Positions 49,169-60,400 of a stretch of 64,000 bases of DNA are shown here, piece by piece (positions within the stretch are counted from its first letter, which is position 1; each line of letters begins with the position of its first letter). Position numbers and translations under genes: made by a program. This DNA is from Aurantiochytrium sp. KH105 (lineage: Eukaryota > Sar > Bigyra > Thraustochytrida > Thraustochytriidae). The stretch is taken from positions 186,001 through 250,000 of the forward strand of contig BGKB01000120.1 in NCBI GenBank assembly GCA_003116975.1, in the 5' to 3' direction. A model generated the notes under the pieces. The model saw only the letters and a list, made by a program, of their open reading frames with translations. It was not told where the DNA came from and did no database searches.

Positions 49169-49598
49169 CTACACGTTGGGGCGCTCGACATAGTTGGCCA
49201 TCTTGCGCATGGAATCGCGGTGCGCGACCTGGGCCTTGGCGCGGGCCGTGTTCTGCGTGAGCAGAGTCGACTTGCGCTGGGCCTTGTTCGTAGTCACGTT
49301 GGGCGACGAGTAGAGGTGGCGGGTGGCAAACCAAGAGCCGAGACCCAGAGCACCGACGATGCAAACGCCGAGCGGGACGAGCTCAAGACGCTGGACCCTG
49401 GCGGGAATGGGTCCATTGGCGCGGGGGCCAAAGAGGTGGCTCCGCAGCGAGTTGCGGCCCTGTGATAGATGATGTCATTTCGTTCATCCATTCATTGGTC
49501 AGCGTGTCGTTTCTACATCCCGGCTCTCCTCTTCCTTTCTTGTTTCAACTTACATCGGCGGTGATGTGCCGCGAGAGCTGTCGTGCGGGGGCAGACAT
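49169..49598 (-). CDS. B12D/NDUFA4-like small mitochondrial membrane protein, two exons
   Basis: Exon 1 is 49598-49554 (15 codons) and exon 2 is 49459-49169. The 94-bp phase-0 intron starts GTAAGT and ends TCACAG. The product has 111 residues. A basic Ser/Arg-containing start precedes one hydrophobic helix (LVPLGVCIVGALGLGSWFA), followed by RHLYSSPNVTTNKAQRKST. A PL-starting helix followed by Arg, then a Pro-x-Val and an Asn/Lys/Arg stretch is the pattern of the B12D/NDUFA4 family. NDUFA4 is a cytochrome c oxidase-associated subunit in the inner membrane. The remainder is a charged tail. The match is a short pattern, so the family call is probable rather than certain. Convergent with the unknown gene upstream on the plus strand (172 bp between stops). 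Confidence 0.75.
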
Positions 49599-51358
49599 TT
49601 TTCCTTTCTTCTTGCTGTTCTTCTAGCTAGCTAACGCGCGCGGAGCTTCTATGTGCTAGCAGAGCGAGCTTGCTTGCTTGCGGCTTGCTTGCTGCTTTCT
49701 TGTCTCTGTTCTTGCGTTGGGGTTTTGGTTCTGCCTCGTCGCCCCAACCGCCCCGCCTCGCCTCGCCTCCTTCGCCTCCTTCGCCTCCTTCGCCTTTCGG
49801 ATCCACCGCCCGCAGGGCCGCCCGGGCCCTGTCCCCTCTGGGCGGGCGCGCGCCAGTGGCGGCCCCTCTCGCCCTGCCTCGAGACGAGCAGGGCAACGCG
49901 GAAGCGCTCGGAGGACCGGATCCGACAAGCGCTGCTGCACTGCTGCTGCAGGCCGCACGTCGATGTCGATGCGCGACGATTGCGAGCGAGACGCCATCAC
50001 GGCAGCCCACGCCGCCAGCCTGTCCGTCGCGCATGCTGCTGCTGCAGGCCTTGGCCTCGCTCTCTGTGACAGAGCATTCGCAGACAGTCTCTCTCAGGGA
50101 CTGAAACGCTTTGCCTCTTTGCGATTCGCGTCCTGCACGTTGGCGTTAGACGACAACTACATGTTTCTATATCAATCGCCCACCTGAGAAGAGAATGAGT
50201 TGAACCCAAGCTTAGCTATAGGTTGGCAAACAAACTACACTTCGTATACCGTCGAGGGCCTGGCTCATTTGATGCTTCTGCCGCAACTCTCCCTCGCCCA
50301 GCCACGCTCGTTCGCTTTACCTCCCTCGCCCCCCTCCCCGCTGCCGCGCGAGTCCCAGTGCGGCCAGCACTGCGCGCTGCAGCTGCCACTGCTGCCAGGG
50401 CCAGGAAGATGGATACTCCTGGCTGCGCGAACTCGTTGGTCGAAGATTTATCCTGCTTTGCTACTATACCTGACAGTAAGTCTAGCATGTCAGTCTGACG
50501 GGGCAGTCAGGCAGGCAGTCAGCCACTGCCAGCAGCCGCAGCCGCAGCCGCCAGACGCCAGCCGCCGCGATCCAGACCCGCCGGCGTGGCGTTGGCGCGC
50601 CTGCCTGCACTGGGCTGCGCTGCGCTGCCCTATACACTGCCGCTGCTGCCCCAGTCAATGCAACTCTCGGAGAGCGCAGTGCTGCGGACATGACTCGAAA
50701 CGGATCCCACGCCTCCGAGTCCTCTCGCATGCCCTCCCTGCCCTGCCTGCACTGCGCCCTCTCGCACTTGGGATCCCGCCTCTTCCCTCCTCCCTCCTTC
50801 CCTCCCTCCCTCCTCCCAGGTCGAGCCGAGACGGCCGCCGGCGGTCCCCCCCTTCGACCGACCCGGCTGCCTGTGCCGGTGCGGCGCCAGCGGACCCGGC
50901 GCGCACGAGCCGCGCGAGAGCGACGAGCGCCGCGCGGTCTCGTGCGGGTGCGTGCCCGCGGCGCCGCCACGCGGCCAGCCCAGGATGCGCCTGGCCGGTC
51001 CGAATCCGGCCGCCGGAGGGGACGCCGCGGCTGCGTCCCGGGTCGGGCCTCGGACTGGCCGCCGCCGGATTGTCGCCGCCGCCGGGTTGTCGCTTGCCTT
51101 GCCTTGCCTGGCCTGGCCTTGCCTTGCCGGGCCTTGCCATGCTCGGCGGCCTTGGAGTCCCTCTTTCCATCACCAGCCAGGGCAGCCAGCAGCGACAGCG
51201 AGGCGCTGCGCTCGAGCCTGGCGCTCTTCGCGCCACGTTGCGCGGACTCCGGGGCTCGGTCGAGTAATTTTTTGTTTTGAAAAAGCGTAGCATAGGCCGC
51301 GTTGGCCGGCGTCTGGGCTCTTCGAACGCGAACTCGCGGCGACGGCCAGCTTGCTTGC

Positions 51359-51394
<36 letters not shown>

Positions 51395-51974
51395 TTGCTT
51401 TCGTGCTTGCTTGCTCGCGCCGCTGGCCCCTGTCGGCCGCGGTGGCAGCAACAGCGTTGCAGACCCCGTCGGCCTCGACGGGGATCGAGCGCGTCCCACC
51501 CCGAGGAATTGTCCTCGCACGGGTCGCGCGATGAGGCGGCCGTCGCGTGCCGCAGACAGCCCCGTCAAGGCGGCGGGCACGGCGGCGGCCCAGGCCAAGC
51601 GCACGTCACGGCCTCTGACCGCCACGGAGAGCGCGACGCGGCAGCGACGAGCGCGCTTGGGCTGAGGCGCCGAAGTGCCGCTTACGTTCGGGCGATTTTT
51701 CACTCCGCGATAGGTCTGTTTGTGAGGAATTGGGTCGCTTTGCGCAAAAAGGACCCTAGCTGCCGCCGGAGGGCCGGCCTGTTTGGCCGACGAGCCAAAC
51801 AGTCTGGCGGCGGGTCGTGGTGATCCATCCATCCGGCCGCCCGCCCGCCGTGCGCCACGCGGCAAGTACCAGTCGCAGCCGCCTGCGGTCCCGCTCGAGC
51901 GTCCCCTCCCTCCCGTTGCTTGTTTGCTTGCTTGTTTGCGAGCTAGTTTTCTAGCTTGCTTGCGAGCTTGCACG
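49599..51974. other. GC-rich region between NDUFA4-like and TMEM180-like genes
   Basis: 2.4 kb between divergent genes. A TAGCTAGCTA element lies about 25-35 bp upstream of the NDUFA4-like start. The rest is GC-rich with CGCCT/CTTCGCCTC repeats (49755-49795), CTTGC/CCTTG pentamers (51095-51140) and a GTGC array (about 51360-51398). Open frames are Arg/Ala/Pro/Cys-rich noise. No gene is supported. Confidence 0.6.
51360..51398. repeat. (GTGC)n tetranucleotide array
   Basis: About nine GTGC/TGCG units flanked by GCTT units on both sides, 580 bp upstream of the TMEM180-like gene. Confidence 0.88.
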
Positions 51975-53591
51975 ATGCCGGGAAGCCGAGAAAGGTCGCT
52001 CTTAGGCGTAGAGGTGGACTCGCGCGCGGCGTGGTTCGGAATGGTAATGTTCGCCAGCACAGCAATGAACTCGCTCTTTGTGACATACTACCTGGACCTG
52101 TACATGAATGTGGTGCGCCTGGACGCAAGCGCGTTCTACGTGGGGCAGGTCATCTTCATGGTTTGGAACGCGTGCAACGACCCAGTGATTGGCTGGATCT
52201 CAGACAGAGCCAAGTTTCGTGCGGGATCCAACGATCCAGTCTCGCGGCGACTTACGGTCATTAGGACCGGCGGCCTCCTCTGGACCATCGCCTTTTGTTT
52301 GGTGTGGACGCCTCCGCTCGAAGCCGGGACCTGGCTTGGCGGCGCCTATTTTGCTGGCGTCCTCTGTCTGTATGATGGCATGCTTACCCTCGTTGAGGTC
52401 AACCACGGTGCCCTGCTCGCCGATATGAGCTCGGACAGCGCAGAGCGTGCCACGCTCAACGCGTACTCTGCAGTTTTTGCTGGAGCTGGCTCCTTTACCT
52501 CGCTCCTCGGCCACGCGTACTGGACACGGCGACCCGAGAATCTGGGCGGATTCCAGCGCGCCATGGTCGTTGTGGCGGTCTGCGCGGCGGTGGCGATTCA
52601 CTTTGCATGTCGCGGCATGCGCAAGGCGAACAATGCGCGGCAGGCCAAAGAGTCCAAGCGAGGCGGTGCTAACGATTCTAGCGTGGCCTGCTGTCCTCAA
52701 GGTGCAGCGCAAGGAGGCACCATGGAATCCAGATGCAAAGCGTGCGGGACAGGCGCGGCGCCTCTTGCGAGCGCAGAAACAACATCGGTCGCCAAGGGCG
52801 CCGGGTCTCTCGATCTTTGGCAACGCGTGGTCTCCTTCATGAAAGAGCTCTTGATGCAGCGAAATTTTTGGTACTTTCAAGCGCTCTACTGCGTGCAAAT
52901 GTTTGACTGCACGTTTGAAAAGAATCACTTTAGCATCTTTTTGGATGGCCTCGCGGGCGACGTGTTTGCGACGCCGACCCTGGGCGCCATCATTAGCGCC
53001 TCCTTTGTGCTGCCGTGGGTCGGTATGCTCGTGCTCACACCGGCTGTGCAAAGAAATGGCGTCTATGCGGTTGTGCAGGGCATTCTCGCTGCGCGGCTGG
53101 CATGGTGCGGGGTTTCGGCGCTGCTTGGCCCCGGGGCGCGCTCACCGCACTTTGCAGCCTGGTTCCTTTTGAGCAACAGAGTCATGTCCGAGGCCATTTG
53201 TCGCATCTGTCCGCTGATCATTTCAGACCTTGTCGACGAGGACAGGTATCTTCACAAACGTCGCGAGTCTGTGAGCGCCACGATCGTGGGCGCCTCATCC
53301 TTTATGGGTAAAGTTTCACAGTCATTGGCGCCCATGTTGGGTTTTCACGCGCTCCAGGCTGTGAATCCCGCCACAACCACCTCTGACGATCATGCTAATG
53401 ACCTGTCGGGACCGGAGCCATCGCTCAGTGGCGTGGGTCAAGCTACGCGTGCACATCTCTTTGCTTTGCTCGTGCTTGTGCCGCTTGTTTGCGTCACCGT
53501 GCAGAACGGCGTCTGGCACAAGTTTTCTTTGCGAGGCGCTTATCTGAAGAAGATCAAGGAGGGCGAGATGTCTGGCCTCAGTTTCGTGTGA
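51975..53591 (+). CDS. TMEM180/MFSD13A-like major facilitator superfamily protein
   Basis: From the ATG at 51975 the protein has 538 residues with about 10-12 hydrophobic segments. It follows animal TMEM180 (MFSD13A) closely in its most conserved blocks: VGQVIFMVWNACNDPVIGWISDR, LYDGMLTLVEVNHGALLADM, NFWYFQALYCVQMFDCTFEKNHF, NGVYAVVQGILAARL and SNRVMSEAICRICPLIISDLVDED. The NDPxxGWxSDR element is the MFS loop 2-3 signature. A hydrophilic loop of about 80 residues with Cys and Gly lies in the middle. Substrate and transport activity are unknown for the family. The frame runs upstream to 51783 through low-complexity sequence; the family start fits 51975. Confidence 0.88.
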   Translation: MPGSRERSLLGVEVDSRAAWFGMVMFASTAMNSLFVTYYLDLYMNVVRLDASAFYVGQVIFMVWNACNDPVIGWISDRAKFRAGSNDPVSRRLTVIRTGGLLWTIAFCLVWTPPLEAGTWLGGAYFAGVLCLYDGMLTLVEVNHGALLADMSSDSAERATLNAYSAVFAGAGSFTSLLGHAYWTRRPENLGGFQRAMVVVAVCAAVAIHFACRGMRKANNARQAKESKRGGANDSSVACCPQGAAQGGTMESRCKACGTGAAPLASAETTSVAKGAGSLDLWQRVVSFMKELLMQRNFWYFQALYCVQMFDCTFEKNHFSIFLDGLAGDVFATPTLGAIISASFVLPWVGMLVLTPAVQRNGVYAVVQGILAARLAWCGVSALLGPGARSPHFAAWFLLSNRVMSEAICRICPLIISDLVDEDRYLHKRRESVSATIVGASSFMGKVSQSLAPMLGFHALQAVNPATTTSDDHANDLSGPEPSLSGVGQATRAHLFALLVLVPLVCVTVQNGVWHKFSLRGAYLKKIKEGEMSGLSFV

Positions 53592-56569
53592 TTCATCTTG
53601 CGGTCCTTGTACGTTGTGCTGCTTGAATTTCGTTACCTACTGTTGTATTGTGTAGTTTCGTTTGTTTTGTTTTTTTTTATATATTTTACCGCGCGATCGC
53701 TCTGCGGAGACCTACTTTTTGGGGGGGGGGGCGGGAGGTGGCAGCTTGAAGTGTGGGGTGAAGCAAAACAGACTTCCGAGCCAAGATTGGCAAATGTGGA
53801 GAGGAAAGAAAGTCAAACAAGGAAGGCTGTGCACTCACTATATACTTTTGTTTCTCTGTTGCTTCAAAATTTTCAACTTTAATCGCTGGTCACATGAACA
53901 CGGCCGGGTATCTTCTGCCAGCAGCAGCTGCAGCTGATTGGTTGTTGTGGCTTTCTTCATGAGCCACCTTAGCCACACCACGTCTTCTCTTGTTGTTGTT
54001 AAGACTGCGGGGATATATTCTCGTTTCGGCCTTGGGCACTTGGTTGGCGACTTGGCTAGACTGCCTCGACAATGCATCGAGCCGCGCACTGACCGGTGAT
54101 GTCTCTCTTTGCTTCCGGCAGCGCTTGCTCCTGGTCTGTGGCCGCACATCGTGTCGCTGGCCTTGCTTTAGTCGTCTAAAGCTTCCCCCTGTCTTTCCGT
54201 GCGAGCCAAGCAAGATAGAAAAGGTGAGGGGCAAAAGTTTTGCTGCTTCGCAGAATTGCGGAGGCGGCTGCCGCGGGAGCTCGTTCCACAGGCGGAGGAT
54301 TCTCCCCCACCTCCACCCCACCGGTCGCCCCCCCCCCTAACACCCACAATTCTCTGAGGACCACTAGGCGCCAAGCTAGTGTGGGTCAGTCGCGCTTGGC
54401 ATGCGGCGACCGGTTACGGCGCCAGAGCCGGCGGGCCGCAGCGTGAGTGCGCCCTGGCGAGTTCCGCAACCGCGAACGACGCCGCTCGGCTCCGCTCTGC
54501 TCCGCTGCGTTCTGGAGGACAGCAGCCCCGACAGGCGACGCGGGGCCTCGGAAAGAGGGGGAGGGATGCCGCGCTCCCCACGGCGCGCGCTTCCCGACCA
54601 AAGAAACCTGAAACCTCCGTCGCGGCGGCAGTCTCCCCTGCTGTGGGGAAGGCAGGCCTCGCTAGCGCAAAAAGAATTTACACAATAGCCCGAGCGCGGG
54701 CCAGGGCGTGCGATCCGGGGCCGCCGCGCGAGCCCTTGCTCATCGCGGGGCCGCGCGGGCCCGCGCGGATCGGCGCGGGGCTCCGTGGGTGGCCGGACCT
54801 CCGCGGCGAGCTGGCTCGAGCTGTCTCGCGGGGCCGCAGGACGAAAGAGGCAGAAGTTCTCGCCCTTGCCTCAGCGCGTTGCAGTACGTCGGGCTGCTGG
54901 ATCAGGACACTTACACAGCTTTGCGTCCTGGCGCCTCAGCGGTGGCCTTCCTTTGTCTGCTACAGGGGAGCTGCGGGCTGCTACGGGAGTCCCGGCCCGC
55001 ACCTGGGTATCGGGCATCCGACTCCCCCTCGGCAGCGGTGCCTTCTCCTCCGCCTCCTCCTCCTCGCCCGCGCCCTCTTCTCTCCCGCGCCTCGCGCCGC
55101 GCGCGCCTCCGGCCTGCCCTTCCGCGGGCGCGCGCGCCTGCTGTTCCACCCGCCCCGGCGGCGGCCCGCGAGCCAGGCAGGCAGGCGGGTGCCCCTCCTC
55201 CTTTCCTCTCCCACTGCCCCGCCCCGCCCTGCCCTGCCCTGCTCTGCCCCGCCCTGCTCCGTCCGCGCCGCGCTCCGCTCTGCTCCGCCCGCCCCGCCCG
55301 CCCCGCCCCGCTCTGCTCCGCGCGTTCGGCGCTGCGCGAGGGAGGGCGCGGGCGGGCGGGCCTCGGCGGGCGGGGCGGGCGGAGCAGAGCGGAGGGCCTC
55401 GGCGGGGCAGGCGGCCACAGCGCCGCGCCCGCGCTCCCGCGGCGCCCGCACCGGCGGGGCAGGCGGCCGGCAGGCAGAGCAGAGACGAGCGAGACATCAG
55501 GCGGCCAGCTCAGTCAGTCAGTCGGGCAGATCGACCGGCGGCCGCGGAGGCGAGCGAGCAGGCAGCAGACCGGAGAGGCGGCCGAGGCTGCAGGCACGCG
55601 CGGCGCAGACAGCGGGCCGAGCGGCGGCTGCAGACCCTCGCGCAGGCGAAGCGGGCCGCGTGGCGTGGCGTGGCGTGGCGCTGCGCTGCGCTGGGCTGGG
55701 CTGGGCCTGGCTGGGCCGGGCCGCCTGCGCGGAGGCCGTGGCAGGCAAAAAAAGAAGAAGGAAAGCGGCAAACGAGGCAGAGCGAGACGCCGCGCGGCGC
55801 CGCGCGAGGCGAGGCGAGGCGAGGCGAGGCGAGGCAAGGCAAGGCAAGCCAAGGCAAGCCAAGGCGGAGGAGGTGAGACGCAGAGGGCGAGGGGAGGGCC
55901 GCTCCAGAGCAAAGTGCAGCGCGGTCGCGCACTCCGCACAAAAAGCGAGAAGAAGAAGGAGAAGAAGAAGGGGGGAAAAAAGGAGAAAAAAGCTCGCTCG
56001 CTCGCTCAGACAGACAGACAGACAGATAAACGACTCGTCGCACGAGGCTTTTCGCAGCTTATGCGAACAAGACTCTGGGCCAAGCCCGCGCAGTGCTGCC
56101 CAGCAACTCTCCGTGGTACAGCTTGGTAACCAAAGGCCTCAAGGAACGCCTTGCCTGGTTGCCGTGGAAGCAACCGCTTCACCTGCTCGACAGCCTGCAG
56201 AATCAAACAATCGAATCGGCGGAACAAGCTACTTCGTCTGCACAAAGCAAGCCGTTCTCGCTCTCAGTCTTCGCAACGAGCGTGAGCCACCAAGTCCGCA
56301 ACCCCAGAAGGGGAAACTTCTTCTCGCCTACATTGCGCGATTTGAGTTGTGTAATTTCGATTCAAATCTTCCGCTTTGGGCTTTGGAGGTAACAACAACA
56401 TCCAATCCAGAAAAGTCAACCTGTTGGTCTGCTCTCGACGAGGCGCTCGGCGGCGCGCGAACGGATGCAAGCTGCCGACTCGCTGGAATAGCGTGCTCCC
56501 CTGAATCCTTCGAAACCAGCTGACGCTACCTTGCGTCGAGTGTCATCGCAGAGGAACCAGAATAGATCG
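53592..56569. other. GC-rich region leading to the second AP2 gene
   Basis: About 3 kb. The first 600 bp is AT-rich 3' flank of the MFS gene with a G run at about 53721-53730. From about 54400 it becomes very GC-rich with CCCTG/CTCTG pentamers (55225-55325), GGCGT pentamers (55668-55685), GAGGC pentamers (55806-55840) and GACA repeats (about 56008-56025). A single open frame spans 54379-56523, but its composition is noise for most of its length. The last part is probably the AP2 gene's promoter and 5' leader. Confidence 0.55.
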
Positions 56570-58681
56570 ATGGCGAGCTCTCGAAGTCACAGGAGCAGCC
56601 ACAGGAGCAAAAACAGTAGTAGCCGAAATGAGACGAGCAACAACAACAACAACAACCACAGACAAGGTACTTCAAGAGTCGAGCGATCCGCTGCGCCCAA
56701 TCCTGTCTCGTCTGGAACCGGTGCTCCCGAAAATTCAGGCGCGTACGGCACCTCTTCCACGGCACACGCTCTCTTGCAGCATCACCAGCAACAGCACCAA
56801 CACCGGCAACAACAACAGAACCAACAGCAACAACAAGCGCAAGCGCAGCATCTCTATTCGTTCGGTCCCATGTCTCAAAAATCGCTGCAACACAATCAAG
56901 AGCATGGTGTGCCCTTTAGCGCCGCACCTTTTCAGTTTCCTTCGTCCACCCTGGACCCGCAAAGCCGGCAGCTTCTTTTGGAAGCTAATGCAATGGGCAA
57001 CCTTTGGCCTTCGATGGGTCAGGTAGGCGGTCTTCACGGCATGCCGGCGCTTTTACCTTCGGAAATGCTCATGCTTGCCGCTCAAGTCCTTGCAGAGAAC
57101 GAGCGCAGACAAGCCGCGGCTCTCGCTCGCGCCAAAGGACTTTCCCAAGGAACGCAAAACTCAGCCACGGGCAACCCCAATGGCGAGAATCCATCCCTTA
57201 ACCGCAACTCACGCCAAGAGGATGGACTTGGTACGGGTCCGGCCTCGCCAGCAGGAGGACCGCCCTTTGGTGAGCAGCGTGTTCAAAGCGCACCATTCTC
57301 GCAAGCAAACATGCTAGGATGGTCTCCCGCGCAGAGTCTGGCGCTGGCGCAGCGTGTTCTTGCAGGCCATGGCATGACAGGGCTGGGCGGGGATTCTCAT
57401 ATGCTGGGTGTCTACGCTTCAGGCTCAGATGGCGGGAACAGCAGTCCTGCGGCAATGATGCACGCCCAGCAGCAGCAGCAGTTTCAGCGGCAAATGGCGG
57501 ACGCATCTTCGGGTGGGATGGACATGAACACCCCTTCCCCTCCCTTTGGCGGCGTTACGGGAATGCCCTTCATGTTTGGCCAGGGTTCCGGTCTGCCGGC
57601 CTTTGCGCATGATCCGAGGCATTCAGCCATGGCGCATCAGGGCTTAAACTCGTCGCAGGCGCAGTCCATGCAAGGCGGCAAGAAAACTGGCGCGAGCTCG
57701 GGCGCAAAGCGTCGCGCGTCCGCGCAAAAGCGTGACAAAGCGAACGGGCGCGGGCGCGAAGACAGGACGGGCGCGTCCTCGACAGGTATGAGCGAGGAAC
57801 AGTCTTTGTCTGCTGCAGATGCAGCGCATACGTCCAAGTATCGAGGCGTATACTGGAACAAGACGTGTAAAGCCTGGCGTGCGCGGATTTGGGCTCACAA
57901 GAAAAGTGAGCATCTGGGGAACTTTGAAGATGAAGCCGAAGCTGCTCGCGCTTTTGATAAGCGTGCACTTGAGCTTGGCCGTTTCAATACCCTCAACTTT
58001 CCAGAGTCGCATCCGCGTATTGCGCACGTTCTGCAGCTTCATCTCGTGCCGGCCAAAACGTCTTCAGAACACAACGCGGGCGCGGACGGAGATGGCAAGA
58101 AGAAAGACAAGGAAGAGTCTTTGCTTTTAGGAGAAAGCGGCCGAGAAAAGGACAAGGAGCACAGCAGATTGTCTTCTCAGATATCTGCCAAGGAAAAGGC
58201 GAGCGACGGAAGGCACCAACCGTTGACAGGCTCGGCAGCAGCGCTCCTTGCATCACGTGACAAGAACGACGTTGGTCTGCCGAGCAGCACCAACAGTGAA
58301 AAGGATCACATGGACGAGGACGAGGATGAGGAGGATGACCACGTTGACAGTGAGCTTGGTGCAGGTGCGATTAAGCTCGGAAAGATGTTCAGCGACGCGT
58401 CAAAACCTGCGTCCATGGCGGTAGATCCCACGCTCGCCAACTGGGGGTCGCAAAGTGCAAACGTGAACGAGAGTCTGGTTTCGCCCACTGTCCTGGCAGG
58501 CTCTACTTCACGTTCTGCTTCGGCATCGTCCTTGTCCAGCTCTTCATCTCCTGTTAGGAGCGCACCGAGTTCTTTCGCGAGCAAGCGAGCTCGCGAAGGG
58601 CACGAAAGCCCTGGAGGCAGCGGCGGTGGTGGCGGCTCCGGAACAAGAACAAAGAAGCGACCCAACACGAGCGCAAGTTAG
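56570..58681 (+). CDS. Asn/Gln/Ser-rich transcription factor with one AP2/ERF domain
   Basis: From the ATG at 56570 the protein has 703 residues. The N-terminal region contains poly-Asn, His/Gln-rich and Gln-rich runs, then Ser/Gly/Met-rich sequence. A single AP2 domain lies at about 422-481: SKYRGVYWNKTCKAWRARIW, HLGNFEDEAEAARAFDKRALEL and the ending TLNFPES. The YRG element, the W-RARI strand and the LGxF-to-AAxAxD pattern match the family. Basic stretches before it (residues about 370-400, KRRASAQKRDK) could be a nuclear signal. The C-terminal 220 residues are charged and Ser-rich with an acidic run near 585-600 and a Gly run near the end. It resembles the gene at 10613 in gene style but has one AP2 domain instead of two. 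The frame extends 39 bp upstream from a TTG. Confidence 0.92.
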   Translation: MASSRSHRSSHRSKNSSSRNETSNNNNNNHRQGTSRVERSAAPNPVSSGTGAPENSGAYGTSSTAHALLQHHQQQHQHRQQQQNQQQQQAQAQHLYSFGPMSQKSLQHNQEHGVPFSAAPFQFPSSTLDPQSRQLLLEANAMGNLWPSMGQVGGLHGMPALLPSEMLMLAAQVLAENERRQAAALARAKGLSQGTQNSATGNPNGENPSLNRNSRQEDGLGTGPASPAGGPPFGEQRVQSAPFSQANMLGWSPAQSLALAQRVLAGHGMTGLGGDSHMLGVYASGSDGGNSSPAAMMHAQQQQQFQRQMADASSGGMDMNTPSPPFGGVTGMPFMFGQGSGLPAFAHDPRHSAMAHQGLNSSQAQSMQGGKKTGASSGAKRRASAQKRDKANGRGREDRTGASSTGMSEEQSLSAADAAHTSKYRGVYWNKTCKAWRARIWAHKKSEHLGNFEDEAEAARAFDKRALELGRFNTLNFPESHPRIAHVLQLHLVPAKTSSEHNAGADGDGKKKDKEESLLLGESGREKDKEHSRLSSQISAKEKASDGRHQPLTGSAAALLASRDKNDVGLPSSTNSEKDHMDEDEDEEDDHVDSELGAGAIKLGKMFSDASKPASMAVDPTLANWGSQSANVNESLVSPTVLAGSTSRSASASSLSSSSSPVRSAPSSFASKRAREGHESPGGSGGGGGSGTRTKKRPNTSAS

Positions 58682-60400
58682 CGTGTCGCGTGATCTGCAC
58701 GATCAACTGCGGTTAGAGACGAACGGCGGCGAGGTCGCGCCGATGCCACCACCCTGAAGACCATGATGGTGCCACCTTGGATGCGTCACGCTCGCGAGCT
58801 GAGGTGGGGTGGGCTAGGGGGTTAAAGGGCTATTCGCCACGAGCGTGTGCAAGACGAGTCGAGAGGAGAAGGCGCATTTTATTTTATTTTGCAACAACGA
58901 GACAAGATGAATTGTCTCTTACGGGAAGCTTCCTTTGATATTCTTTGGAAGCTGCTCTGGAACGAAAAGCGAAAATTGCAACTACAGCGATTACTACTGC
59001 TGTCACAACTTTTACGAGAGGCCAAGCGCGCAGCACTCCACGCTGAGACGCCGTTGCACATGATTGCGTATACGAGGCACGTGAGTGCAAAACGACAAAG
59101 GACGTACAACAATGTTAGGGCAATCAAAAATAGGTGGCGTAATGGATGCCAGGGGCGCCAGAGGCTGTTTTGATTGCACACTGCATGAGGTGAGAAAAAG
59201 TCCGAGTCAGCGTTTTGCAATGCGATGAAGATTACGCTTTTTGCGAAAGGCTTCAATTCATTACGAGGAGCAACACTTTGTTTTGGACTCAAGAATGAAA
59301 ATGATTGTCCAATGGTGAAATGTCGAGGCACATGCAAGAAAGGAAGAACAGGATTTGTTGATCTTTCCATGCATGCTCGCCAAGAACTACATCTTGATTG
59401 CACATTGCCGATAATTGTTGTGCAAAAGAAAGAGGGGATGCGGTGAGACGTCGTCGTGACAACGCAGCGCGATGCGATGCGATGCAAAAAAAAGAAAAAA
59501 AAAAAAAGGTGCGAGAAGCTACCTTTATTACAGATGGAATTGCCCGTGACTTGGTGGACAAAACGGAAACTGATTGTTTGGAGTGTCAAGATTCGAGACC
59601 ATCTGGCCTGCCATGCAAGAAAGGTTGCAATGATATCTCATTTGGTGCCAAAAGCCAATCTGATTGCAAAGGGGCCGTGACTTGGTGAACAAAGAAAAAA
59701 CGATACGGCGAGGGCAGGTAGTGCGATGCGGAAAAGGATGCGAAAAGCTTCTTTGATTGCAAATTGCTCACGATCTTTCTTTGTGCAGTGGCCAAGCAGC
59801 AAAAACTGAAGAAAAAGGAGCAAAGAGAAAAGCACCGGTTTGACGGCGAGAAGATGGGTGACTTTTTTCCATTTCCCCGTTGATTGTTTTGCTTTCCGAT
59901 GTTTCGGTCCACGCGGTGTCCTCCTCGGCTGCGTGTTTGCTTTTCTTTCTCTTTTGCTTTTCTTCAAAAGCTAGACGTCGCCGATGACGCTGCTACGTAT
60001 GGTCGCACACAAGCAATGGGTTGTGCTTGCAACCACACTGCTTGCATTTTCTTTTACACACGAGAGTGGTAGCGGAAGAACAACACCTAACCGGTACAAG
60101 TCAAAGTTTGATGTTTTTATCTTGCGCTTGATTCACTCATACATTGAGAACGCGGATGATGATGAAAGAATAGCTACGAACTCGACATGGGAGAAAAAAT
60201 GTCAAAAGAACAAGCACAGATCGACAAGCAAGGGACCAGTTTGCTACAAAATCGAGTCACAAATGTTGTCAACGAGATTCTTGCTTCCGTGTTGCACTTG
60301 CCTGGTTCGTCTGCGTTGCTTGCTTTTCATAACTTGACTGACTGAGAGAAAGATCAATCAGTCCTTCTAGGTTGCTTTGGCTTTCACACGTCCAGTCGCA
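58682..60400. other. AT-rich intergenic segment with degenerate repeats
   Basis: AT-richer than the rest of the window, with T- and A-rich runs and an A13 tract near 59495-59510. Degenerate repeats lie at 59170-59800 (see separate entry). Open frames on both strands lack domains. This segment may be a decayed mobile element or simply a non-GC-biased spacer. Confidence 0.5.
59170..59800. repeat. Degenerate dispersed repeat cluster
   Basis: A unit containing TGATTGCA, GTGACTTGGTG(G/A)ACAAA and GCGA(A/G)AAGCT(T/A)C recurs with divergence. TGATTGCA occurs at about 59172, 59393, 59660 and 59755; GTGACTTGGTG is at 59546 and 59677, 131 bp apart; the GCGAxAAGCT piece is at about 59508 and 59738. The copies are imperfect. 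Confidence 0.5.

Noticed and set aside
54379-56523. 714-codon open frame just upstream of the second AP2 gene
   Set aside because: Arg/Ala/Pro/Ser-rich product in DNA with very few AT-containing stop codons; no domain, many tandem repeats. The last ~130 codons look less biased but share no feature with any family, so I treat it as leader or chance.
58879-59589. 236-codon minus-strand frame
   Set aside because: Contains poly-Phe from an A run and no domain; it crosses a degenerate repeat cluster in AT-rich DNA.
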